Shown: one piece after another, positions 1 to 5,611 of the stretch | How positions within the stretch are numbered: the first letter of the stretch is position 1 | How the letters are laid out: each line of letters begins with the position of its first letter | Origin: an uncultured Clostridium sp. | GTDB lineage: Bacteria > Bacillota > Clostridia > Lachnospirales > Lachnospiraceae | DNA length: 16,021 bases | NCBI GenBank assembly: GCA_900541315.1 | Contig: UQJF01000067.1 | Location: 1-16,021 of the forward strand | Direction of reading: 5' to 3' | Translations under genes and position numbers: made by a program | The notes under the pieces: model-generated | Told to the model about the DNA's origin: nothing | Database searches by the model: none | The model's input: the letters and a program-made list of their open reading frames with translations, nothing else

Positions 1-47
1 GAGATGTAGCTCCGTCTCGTGGGCTCGGAGATGTGTATAAGAGACAG
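1..47. other. Sequencing adapter (P7 end, i7 index, Nextera read-2 adapter)
   Basis: Bases 1-5 (GAGAT) match the 3' end of the Illumina P7 oligo. Bases 6-13 (GTAGCTCC) sit where the 8-base i7 index lies; from memory this is the adapter form of the Nextera index N718. Bases 14-47 are the 34-base Nextera read-2 adapter, and its last 19 bases (29-47) are the Tn5 mosaic end. Genomic sequence begins at 48. This is untrimmed library DNA at a contig end, not biology. Confidence 0.97.
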
Positions 48-49
48 AT

Positions 50-709
50 ATTAAGACTACGATCACAGCGGATAATGCAAGAGTTAATGTGCTGTCCCTG
101 ATCAGTGTATTTGTGGTAGTCATGTTCAGCTTCCAGTCTGTACTTGTCCCCATCATTGTTATGATCCCTATTGAGGCAGCTATTTATATCAATATGGCGG
201 TGCCTTATCTGGTTGGCGAGACGCTGGTTTACATGGGCTACATTATCGTAAGCAGTATCCAGCTGGGGGCTACAGTAGACTATTCGATCCTGCTTACTAA
301 TAACTACATGGCCTGCAGAAAGACCATGAAGAAGAAGGAAGCTGTGGTGGAGGCGCTGGCTATGTCCTGTTCCTCGGTATTTACTTCAGGAACTATTCTG
401 ATACTGGCAGGTTACATTGTATATATGATTTCCAGTACGGCGGCTATAGGCGGACTGGGACATCTGATCGGAAGAGGTGCACTGCTTAGCGTGTGTCTGG
501 TACTTACCATTTTGCCGGCACTGCTAGTCCTCTGTGACGGTATAATCACAAGTAATGAAATGGACCGCTTTAAGAAGTATTTAAAACGAAGACATGAAAA
601 GCGGAAAGCCTTAGTAAAATCCGGAATTGGGGCAGTTAAGAAAAAAGCGTCAGCAGCCCTGGCAAGAAGAGGCAGTCAGACAGCGGAGGTAGATGGAAAT
701 GAAATTTAG
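50..709 (+). CDS. MMPL/RND-superfamily transporter, C-terminal part (5' end missing)
   Basis: The reading frame is open from the adapter junction at base 48, so the gene is cut by the contig end. About 219 residues of the C-terminus remain; the GTG at 89 is an internal codon, not a start. The remaining protein shows several membrane helices: one beginning VLSLISVFVVV, a second around VPIIVMIPIEAAIYI, one ending in the RND/MMPL-like motif QLGATVDYSILLTN, one around SGTILILAGYIVYMIS, and a last one at GALLSVCLVLTILPALLVL. A basic cytoplasmic tail rich in Lys, Arg and Ala follows. MMPL proteins are proton-driven exporters of lipids, glycolipids or drugs across the cytoplasmic membrane; the substrate here cannot be read from the sequence. 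The gene overlaps the next one by about 11-17 bp, so the two are very probably co-transcribed and translationally coupled. Confidence 0.88.
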   Translation: MKTTITADNARVNVLSLISVFVVVMFSFQSVLVPIIVMIPIEAAIYINMAVPYLVGETLVYMGYIIVSSIQLGATVDYSILLTNNYMACRKTMKKKEAVVEALAMSCSSVFTSGTILILAGYIVYMISSTAAIGGLGHLIGRGALLSVCLVLTILPALLVLCDGIITSNEMDRFKKYLKRRHEKRKALVKSGIGAVKKKASAALARRGSQTAEVDGNEI

Positions 710-2993
710 AAAAAGAGTGACAGCTTCTGTTTTAACGGCAGCATTGCTTTGCACATCAGCAGGCAGCGTTCCTGTATATGGCGCACCGGCAGGCGCAGAT
801 GTAGATGAGACCATGTATGTGAACCTGGATTACTACGGAAAAACAACAAAGGTAAACGTAGTAAAAGGGGTAAATTTAAATGGTCTTGGCAAGATCACTG
901 ATTATGGAAATTATATCAATGTAGAAAATATGAGTACCAGTGATGCTCCGGTTTTAGGAGATGGAAGCGTGACCTGGAACCTGCCGGAAGGTCAGAATGG
1001 CCGTTTTTATTATAAGTGTACCATGGACAATGAACAGGTGGTACTTCCATGGGATTTTGATGTGTCCTATAAGTTAAACGGTGTTCCCACAGACGGTGAC
1101 AAACTGGCAGGTGCAGGGGGCCTGATCGAGATCAATGTGAAGGCTACGCCAAATGATAATGCTAATCTGTATTACCGCAATAATATGATGTTAATGGTGA
1201 CAGTTCCTGTAGATATGTCTAAATGCTACAGTGTAGACGCAGATGGTGCCCAGATCCAGAGCCTTGGATCTACCACAGCAGCTGTATTTTCCGCCCTTCC
1301 GGGGGAAGAAGGAGATTATACCGTCCGTATTGGTACAGACAGCTTTGAAACTACCGGTGTGATCATGGCAATGGCACCTGGCACTATTGATGACCTGAAC
1401 CATATTAAGGACCTGAAAGAAGCGAAGGATACATGGAAAGACGCAGGAGATGCTTTATATGACAGTCTGGAGCAGATGGCAAAATCCGTAGAATCCATGC
1501 GTGATGGCATTAACCAGGTACAGTCCGGTGTTTCTTCTGCTGAAAGTGCAAGACAAAAATGGAGTGCTAATAAAGATAGTATATTAGCCGGAAATGACCA
1601 GACCTTAGAGTCACTGACTGCATTGTCACAGCAGCTGGAAACTCTGGTCCCTCATTTGCAGACAGCTAAGGATACGGCAGAAACAGTACATAACAGCATG
1701 GGTGATATTGTAAATACCATGGGGGATATGCAGCAGCCGCTGCGTAAAATGTATGACCGTCTCCGCAATATCAGCACCACTTCCCAGTCTTTAGGGGAAC
1801 AGTTAGATGATGTAAGAGAAGATATGGCATGGCTGATCCAGAATAATGCCCAGTTCCAGGTGCAGACAACGACGATTTTAGAGGCACTTCCGGAACTGAT
1901 CGCAAGCCTGGAGGATTATGATGTGGATGATCTGGATCTGGGTGATCTGGAAGATACAGATACAAGGACCATCGCAGATGATCCGGATGATGACAGGGAA
2001 AACAAGGCAGATACGTATTCTGGAAACCAGGAAGATCCTGATATAAACAAGGCAGACAGCTCAGATACAGTAACAGAAGATAAAACCAGTGGTGATATGG
2101 CTTCTGAAGCGGCTGGTGCAGATCATGAAGACGGTGGGGCAGAGGAAGATAACAGTTCCCATACTGCAGAAAGTGCAGCAGGAACAGATAACCGTTCTGA
2201 TGCTGCAGATGGAGCAGACATAAGTGATGCCCAGACACTTAGCAAGGCTCATATTGAAAAGCATGAGGTTCCTCTGGTTGGCGCTCCGTCCGGCGTTGAC
2301 CTGGTAACTCTTTATAAAATGTTATCCAAGATCGATAAGGACAGCCGTGAATTTACTCAGGTTGCATCTAATCTGATGGACAATGTAGGAGATGCAGCAA
2401 AATATGGTGCAGACCTGACAGACAGCATGGATCTGATGATCGAAGACCTGACTGCTCTTCATGATTCACTGGATATGTATTATCCGGATCTGCAGGCATC
2501 CCTGGATGATCTGTCCGAGCTGGTAAACCGCACTACAGATGCCATGAATAAGGGTATCAGCACTATGACCATTGTGCAGAATACCTTAAAAGCTACCAGC
2601 GGTGATATAGATGAGGCTGCAAAGAACAGCTTAAGAGGCAGCATGGAGCTTTTTGATAAGAGCCTTAGCATCTTAGACAGCACCACAGGCGTAAGAACGG
2701 CAGGCCGTACCATGAAAGATGTTATGGATGAACAGCTAGATAAATTTGACACTGATAACCGCTTCTTATTTATTGATCCGTCAGAGGATAAGGTTTCCTT
2801 TACTTCTGATAAAAATCCGGCTCCAAAAACCTTGCAGGTAGTCCTGCGCACAGACGAGATCAGCCTGGATGATGAAAATAACAAGGAAACTGATGCAGAG
2901 GCAGAGAAGGTAAATGAAGGCCCGTTAAAAAGGATGTGGAATGTGCTGGTACAGATGTGGAAGGCCATCATCTCAATTTTTAAAAACAGATAG
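699..2993 (+). CDS. Large exported coiled-coil protein, likely MMPL transporter partner
   Basis: I do not recognise a named family. The protein is 764 residues from the ATG at 699; GGAGG at 685-689 lies 9 bases upstream, whereas the ATG at 693 is only 3 bases away, so 699 is preferred. A Sec signal peptide is clear: basic MKFRKR, a hydrophobic core, and likely cleavage after VYG at about residue 28. Residues 30 to 230 look like a beta-rich globular domain. Residues 240 to 400 are heptad-like, helical coiled coil. Residues 407 to 512 form a very acidic Asp/Glu/Ser/Thr linker, followed by more coiled coil to about 690. The C-terminus (KRMWNVLVQMWKAIISIF) is a short hydrophobic or amphipathic helix that could rest on a membrane. 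Overlap with the MMPL gene suggests it works outside the membrane with that transporter. It resembles, in architecture only, the YhgE/Pip-type exported coiled-coil proteins of Firmicutes. Its precise role is unknown. Confidence 0.85.
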   Translation: MKFRKRVTASVLTAALLCTSAGSVPVYGAPAGADVDETMYVNLDYYGKTTKVNVVKGVNLNGLGKITDYGNYINVENMSTSDAPVLGDGSVTWNLPEGQNGRFYYKCTMDNEQVVLPWDFDVSYKLNGVPTDGDKLAGAGGLIEINVKATPNDNANLYYRNNMMLMVTVPVDMSKCYSVDADGAQIQSLGSTTAAVFSALPGEEGDYTVRIGTDSFETTGVIMAMAPGTIDDLNHIKDLKEAKDTWKDAGDALYDSLEQMAKSVESMRDGINQVQSGVSSAESARQKWSANKDSILAGNDQTLESLTALSQQLETLVPHLQTAKDTAETVHNSMGDIVNTMGDMQQPLRKMYDRLRNISTTSQSLGEQLDDVREDMAWLIQNNAQFQVQTTTILEALPELIASLEDYDVDDLDLGDLEDTDTRTIADDPDDDRENKADTYSGNQEDPDINKADSSDTVTEDKTSGDMASEAAGADHEDGGAEEDNSSHTAESAAGTDNRSDAADGADISDAQTLSKAHIEKHEVPLVGAPSGVDLVTLYKMLSKIDKDSREFTQVASNLMDNVGDAAKYGADLTDSMDLMIEDLTALHDSLDMYYPDLQASLDDLSELVNRTTDAMNKGISTMTIVQNTLKATSGDIDEAAKNSLRGSMELFDKSLSILDSTTGVRTAGRTMKDVMDEQLDKFDTDNRFLFIDPSEDKVSFTSDKNPAPKTLQVVLRTDEISLDDENNKETDAEAEKVNEGPLKRMWNVLVQMWKAIISIFKNR

Positions 2994-3002
2994 TCAGCTG
3001 CT

Positions 3003-3085
3003 CTTGTTTCTGGTATGATAGAAACAAGGGTCAGAAAAAATACAGACCCTCGGCATATGGGATGACATGCCGGGGGTCTTGTTTT
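3003..3085 (+). terminator. Rho-independent terminator after the transporter operon
   Basis: A 13-bp stem (3044-3056 with 3067-3079, one G-U pair) encloses a 10-base loop and is followed by TTGTTTT. A smaller perfect 8-bp inverted repeat, CTTGTTTC (3003-3010) with GAAACAAG (3021-3028), lies just upstream. It ends the MMPL/coiled-coil operon before the TetR gene. Confidence 0.85.
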
Positions 3086-3105
3086 GTAATTCTGTCAGTG
3101 GGCAG

Positions 3106-3123
3106 ATAGCATGGCTATATAGC
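3106..3123. promoter_or_regulatory. Small palindrome before the TetR gene, possible autoregulatory operator
   Basis: ATAGC-ATG-GCTAT (3106-3118) overlaps a second palindrome, GCTATATAGC (3114-3123), directly upstream of the ribosome binding site GGGAG at 3124-3128. TetR-type repressors usually bind short palindromes in their own control regions, so this is a candidate site. No strong promoter is obvious in the short gap, and the repeats are short enough to occur by chance. Confidence 0.3.
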
Positions 3124-3134
3124 GGGAGAAAAAC

Positions 3135-3701
3135 ATGGAAACAGTAGGAAAGCAGGAAAAAACGAAATACAAACTGGCAGCGTCTATGAAAGAATGCATG
3201 AAGCAGATGCCGGTGGATAAGATAACAGTAAAAAATATCGTAGAAGGCTGCGGTGTTGCAAGGCAGACCTTTTACCGGAATTTTTTAGATAAATATGATC
3301 TGATCAACTGGTATTTTGACAAACTGGTACTCCAGTCTTTTGAGCAGATCGGCATGGGACATACAGTTGGGGAGAGCCTGACACAGAAGTTTGAATTTAT
3401 TGTTAATGAAAAGGTATTTTTTACAGAGGCATTTCGCAGTGATGACCGCAACTCCTTAAAAGAACATGATTTTGAACTGATCCTCCAGTTCTATCAGGAT
3501 CTGATCGGGCGAAAGACCAGCAGGCCTTTAGGGGAAGATCTGCAGTTTCTTCTGGAAATGTATTGCAGAGGTTCCATTTACATGACTGTAAAATGGGTCC
3601 TTACAGGAATGAAGGATTCACCTGCGAAAATGTCAAAAAAGCTGGTAGAGGCCATGCCACCGAGATTGGCTGCTGTTTTTGATGAGCTGAAGCTGCTGTA
3701 A
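3135..3701 (+). CDS. TetR/AcrR-family transcriptional regulator
   Basis: The protein is 188 residues, a usual TetR length. Residues 8 to 55 form the N-terminal helix-turn-helix: a first helix KYKLAASMKECMKQMP, then VDKITVKNIVEGCGVARQTFYRNFLDKYDL, which carries the typical TFYRNF recognition-helix signature seen in DhaS-like and other Firmicutes TetR proteins. The rest is helical, as expected for the ligand-binding and dimerisation domain, with no cysteine pair or metal site that I can see. The start is supported by GGGAG at 3124-3128, six bases before the ATG. It follows the MMPL/coiled-coil operon on the same strand but after a terminator, so it is transcribed separately. By analogy with other TetR-exporter neighbours it may repress that operon; the ligand is unknown. 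It could instead control fucO downstream, though fucO has its own Rex-like site. Confidence 0.9.
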   Translation: METVGKQEKTKYKLAASMKECMKQMPVDKITVKNIVEGCGVARQTFYRNFLDKYDLINWYFDKLVLQSFEQIGMGHTVGESLTQKFEFIVNEKVFFTEAFRSDDRNSLKEHDFELILQFYQDLIGRKTSRPLGEDLQFLLEMYCRGSIYMTVKWVLTGMKDSPAKMSKKLVEAMPPRLAAVFDELKLL

Positions 3702-3712
3702 ACCGGGTGCTT

Positions 3713-3726
3713 TGTTATATATAACA
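3713..3726. repeat. Perfect 14-bp palindrome after the TetR gene
   Basis: TGTTATATATAACA reads the same on both strands and lies 12 bp after the TetR stop codon, in an AT-rich gap. It has operator-like symmetry but is not followed by a T-run and does not fit the Rex consensus. Function is unknown. In AT-rich DNA such a palindrome may be chance. Confidence 0.4.
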
Positions 3727-3827
3727 CAAAACGATATTATCAATATACAGATAATACGACTAGCTGTATATAAAGTGATATGTACGATTTTAATAAATAT
3801 TACATGCAAAAATAAAAAATATTATCA

Positions 3828-3859
3828 AAAAGTGACAGACGGGCAAGTTTGTCACTTTT
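3828..3859. terminator. Likely bidirectional terminator or operator hairpin
   Basis: AAAAGTGACA (3828-3837) and TGTCACTTTT (3850-3859) form a perfect 10-bp stem around a 12-base loop, with A-rich DNA before and TTTTATTTT after. It can serve as the terminator of the TetR transcript, 127 bp beyond its stop codon. It ends only 19 bp before the fucO -10 box, so part of it occupies the fucO -35 region and an operator role is also possible. Confidence 0.55.
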
Positions 3860-3874
3860 ATTTTGGGAAAAGTG

Positions 3875-3892
3875 TTGTTATAATATTAACGA
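3875..3892 (+). promoter_or_regulatory. fucO promoter (extended -10) with overlapping Rex-like operator
   Basis: TGTTATAAT (3876-3884) is an extended -10 box (TG, one base, TATAAT). The same DNA fits the Rex operator: 3875-3892 matches TTGTTAA-N4-TTAACAA at 12 of 14 defined positions, the halves being TTGTTAT and TTAACGA. No good -35 box lies at 16-18 bp spacing, as is common for extended -10 promoters. Rex is a repressor released by NADH and controls alcohol dehydrogenase genes in many clostridia. A site over the -10 box would block polymerase when NADH is low, which fits a downstream NADH-dependent aldehyde reductase. Confidence 0.65.
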
Positions 3893-4025
3893 AACGAAAA
3901 AGAACATAAAAAGCTGTTCTGGACTTCCCGGAACACATGATTTTTATGTACTCCCGGAAAACCGGCCGCAAAGCAGGTGCAGGAAAGCTTTAGGGAGTAT
4001 ATACACAAAAAAAGGAGAATGTATC
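3891..4025 (+). promoter_or_regulatory. Long 5' leader of fucO with several inverted repeats
   Basis: From the predicted start of transcription to the ATG there are about 135 bases. Pairings seen are 3916-3922 with 3927-3934 (GTTCTGG with CCCGGAAC, one bulge), ACAT 3935-3938 with ATGT 3946-3949, AAAGC 3970-3974 with GCTTT 3987-3991, and an enclosing TACTCCC 3949-3955 with GGGAGTA 3993-3999. The ribosome binding site AAGGAG (4012-4017) is left free. I do not recognise a known riboswitch class. No T-run follows any hairpin, so classical attenuation is unlikely. Confidence 0.45.
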
Positions 4026-5174
4026 ATGGCAAACAGAATCGTATTAAATGAAACTTCTTATCATGGCGCAGGCGCTATTGCTGAGATCGCTAATGAAGCA
4101 AAAACAAGAGCTTTTAAGAAGGCTTTCGTATGTTCAGATCCAGACCTGATCAAATTTGGCGTAACAAAGAAAGTTACAGATGTACTGGATAATGCAGGTC
4201 TTGCATATGAGATCTACTCTAATATCAAACCAAACCCAACTATTGAGAATGTACAGACTGGTGTAGCAGCATTTAAGAAATCCGATGCTGATTATCTGAT
4301 CGCTATCGGCGGCGGTTCTTCTATGGATACAGCAAAAGCAATCGGTATCATCATTGCCAATCCTGAATTTGAAGATGTAAGAAGCCTGGAAGGTGTAGCA
4401 CCTACCAAGAAGCCATCTATCCCGATCATCGCAGTTCCAACTACAGCAGGAACAGCAGCAGAAGTTACCATTAACTACGTTATCACTGACGTGGAAAAGA
4501 AACGTAAATTCGTTTGTGTAGATACACATGATATTCCGGTTATCGCAGTTGTTGACCCGGATATGATGTCCTCTATGCCAAAGGGTCTGACCGCATCTAC
4601 CGGTATGGACGCTTTAACACATGCAATTGAAGGATACATCACCAAGGGTGCATGGGAGATGACTGATATGTTCCATTTAAAGGCAATCGAGCTGATCTCC
4701 AAGAACTTAAGAGGCGCTTGCGAGAATACAAAAGAAGGCCGTGAAGGAATGGCTTTAGGACAGTACATCGCAGGTATGGGCTTCTCCAACGTAGGTTTAG
4801 GAATCGTTCATTCCATGGCACATGCTTTAGGTGCTGTTTATGATACTCCTCATGGTGTTGCAAATGCGATCCTGCTTCCAACTGTTATGGAATACAACGC
4901 ACCATGCACAGGAACCAAATACAAAGATATCGCTGTTGCAATGGGTGTTGAAGGTGTAGAGAACATGAGCCAGGAAGAGTACCGCAAGGCAGCTGTAGAT
5001 GCAGTTAAGAAGCTGTCTGCTGATGTTGGTATCCCAGCTGACTTAAAGGCTATCGTTAAGACAGAAGACGTTGATTTCCTTGCACAGTCCGCAATGGATG
5101 ATGCATGCCGCCCAGGCAATCCAAAAGATCCGACCTTTGAAGACATCAAGAACTTATACTTATCTTTAATGTAA
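4026..5174 (+). CDS. fucO: Lactaldehyde reductase / 1,2-propanediol oxidoreductase (iron-dependent alcohol dehydrogenase)
   Basis: The 382-residue protein matches E. coli FucO in length and closely in sequence, beginning MANRIVLNET as FucO begins MANRMILNET. It carries the NAD-binding GGGS (about residues 95-98), the PTTAGTAAEVT segment, GMDALTHAIEGY with metal ligands Asp196 and His200, and HSMAH...TPHGVAN with His263 and His277, the group III Fe2+ site. The enzyme reduces L-lactaldehyde to 1,2-propanediol with NADH, regenerating NAD+ during fermentation of fucose or rhamnose in the cytoplasm; related aldehydes may also be used. An in-frame extension upstream to 3849 exists but crosses the promoter; the ATG at 4026 has AAGGAG 8 bases upstream. 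Codon choice looks more uniform than in its neighbours, as expected for a strongly expressed gene. It is monocistronic, with its own terminator, and no fucose or rhamnose pathway gene is adjacent. Confidence 0.93.
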   Translation: MANRIVLNETSYHGAGAIAEIANEAKTRAFKKAFVCSDPDLIKFGVTKKVTDVLDNAGLAYEIYSNIKPNPTIENVQTGVAAFKKSDADYLIAIGGGSSMDTAKAIGIIIANPEFEDVRSLEGVAPTKKPSIPIIAVPTTAGTAAEVTINYVITDVEKKRKFVCVDTHDIPVIAVVDPDMMSSMPKGLTASTGMDALTHAIEGYITKGAWEMTDMFHLKAIELISKNLRGACENTKEGREGMALGQYIAGMGFSNVGLGIVHSMAHALGAVYDTPHGVANAILLPTVMEYNAPCTGTKYKDIAVAMGVEGVENMSQEEYRKAAVDAVKKLSADVGIPADLKAIVKTEDVDFLAQSAMDDACRPGNPKDPTFEDIKNLYLSLM

Positions 5175-5175
5175 A

Positions 5176-5239
5176 GGCAGAGAGAAAAAAACAAGCGACC
5201 GTCCCGTTTTTCGGGACGGTCATTTGCTTTTTCTCTGCC
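5176..5239 (+). terminator. Strong terminator of fucO inside a longer inverted repeat
   Basis: GACCGTCCCG (5197-5206), loop TTTTT, and CGGGACGGTC (5212-5221) form a perfect 10-bp GC-rich stem; TTTGCTTTTT follows. Outer arms GGCAGAG (5176-5182) and CTCTGCC (5233-5239), with A-rich and T-rich inner flanks, extend the symmetry to about 64 bp. Confidence 0.92.
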
Positions 5240-5245
5240 ATTAAC

Positions 5246-5298
5246 GAATGGCCCGCCTGCGTCAGCAGGCAATGGAGCGCGATAGCGCGGGGCCATGA
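5246..5298 (+). other. Cloverleaf-like structured element, unknown
   Basis: Three stems nest as a three-way junction: the outer stem ATGGCCC (5248-5254) with GGGCCAT (5290-5296) encloses GCCTGC-GTCA-GCAGGC (5255-5270) and GCGC-GATA-GCGC (5277-5288). It is GC-rich compared with the surrounding DNA and is not a tRNA. It sits between two terminators, so it could be a dispersed repeat or a small structured RNA. I do not recognise a named family. Confidence 0.5.
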
Positions 5299-5341
5299 GT
5301 GGATCCTTTGCAAGTGGAGGTTATTCACGCTATTCACACCC

Positions 5342-5370
5342 CACCGCCCCATTCGGTGCGGCCTTTTTTT
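5342..5370 (+). terminator. Second terminator-like hairpin
   Basis: CACCG (5342-5346) pairs with CGGTG (5354-5358) around a 7-base loop, and TTTTTTT follows at 5364-5370. The stem is short but GC-rich, and the T-run is long. It may terminate read-through from fucO or a short RNA that includes the cloverleaf-like element. Confidence 0.55.
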
Positions 5371-5392
5371 ACCCCCAAACCGTTAAAAATGC

Positions 5393-5412
5393 ATTATCTA
5401 CATATAGATAAT
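5393..5412. repeat. Palindrome upstream of the phosphate transporter promoter
   Basis: ATTATCTA-CATA-TAGATAAT is a perfect 8-bp inverted repeat with a 4-base centre. It lies 10 bp before the first hexamer of the PhoP-box-like array, so it may be a second regulator site. There is no T-run of terminator type. Confidence 0.45.
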
Positions 5413-5422
5413 ATGCTGCGAC

Positions 5423-5450
5423 TTTACAAACAATTTACCTGAACTTTACA
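5423..5450 (+). promoter_or_regulatory. PhoP-box-like direct repeats
   Basis: Three hexamers, TTTACA (5423), TTTACC (5434) and TTTACA (5445), each separated by 5 bases, give an exact 11-bp period. Gram-positive PhoP boxes are direct TTWAYA-type hexamers at this spacing. The array ends 20 bp before the -35 box, an activator position, and the gene it precedes encodes a phosphate transporter, so phosphate-starvation control is the natural reading. Confidence 0.65.
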
Positions 5451-5470
5451 TAACCGACCAACAATCCGTA

Positions 5471-5499
5471 TTGACGATTGATAAAATATCCCGTATAAT
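5471..5499 (+). promoter_or_regulatory. Sigma-A promoter of the Na+/Pi cotransporter gene
   Basis: TTGACG (5471-5476) and TATAAT (5494-5499) are separated by exactly 17 bp. Transcription would start near 5506, giving a leader of about 105 bases. Confidence 0.88.
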
Positions 5500-5531
5500 G
5501 AGCAAGTGTAAACTAAAGGTAAAACGCATGT

Positions 5532-5592
5532 AAAAAACAGGAAAAAATCAGTATTATCCGAATGTTGATAATACAAAAATATCCTGTTTTTT
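5532..5592 (+). promoter_or_regulatory. Leader hairpin before the Na+/Pi cotransporter gene
   Basis: AAAAAACAGGA (5532-5542) pairs perfectly over 11 bp with TCCTGTTTTTT (5582-5592). Inside it GTATTATC (5551-5558) pairs with GATAATAC (5567-5574). The 3' arm ends in six T residues, so the structure resembles an attenuator, although those bases are themselves paired. The ribosome binding site GGAG (5602-5605) follows, outside the stem. Confidence 0.55.
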
Positions 5593-5611
5593 AAGGAAAA
5601 AGGAGTAAAAA

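Noticed and set aside
29..47. Tn5/IS50 mosaic end as a mobile element
   Set aside because: It is immediately preceded by the rest of the Nextera adapter, an index and the P7 end, so it comes from library preparation.
1771..2238. 155-codon minus-strand open frame inside the coiled-coil gene
   Set aside because: It is antisense to the acidic, Asp-rich segment and yields a His/Leu/Pro-rich low-complexity product with no ribosome binding site.
3712..3909. 65-codon open frame between the TetR gene and fucO
   Set aside because: It runs through palindromes and the fucO promoter, has no ribosome binding site, and the product (rich in Ile, Lys, Thr) looks like translated AT-rich noncoding DNA.
3849..4025. 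N-terminal extension of fucO
   Set aside because: It crosses the -10 box and the Rex-like site; FucO proteins start MANR, and the ATG at 4026 has a well placed AAGGAG.
5295..5411. 38-codon open frame starting MSGSFASGG
   Set aside because: It overlaps the cloverleaf-like element, the second terminator and a palindrome, has no convincing ribosome binding site, and is short enough to be chance.
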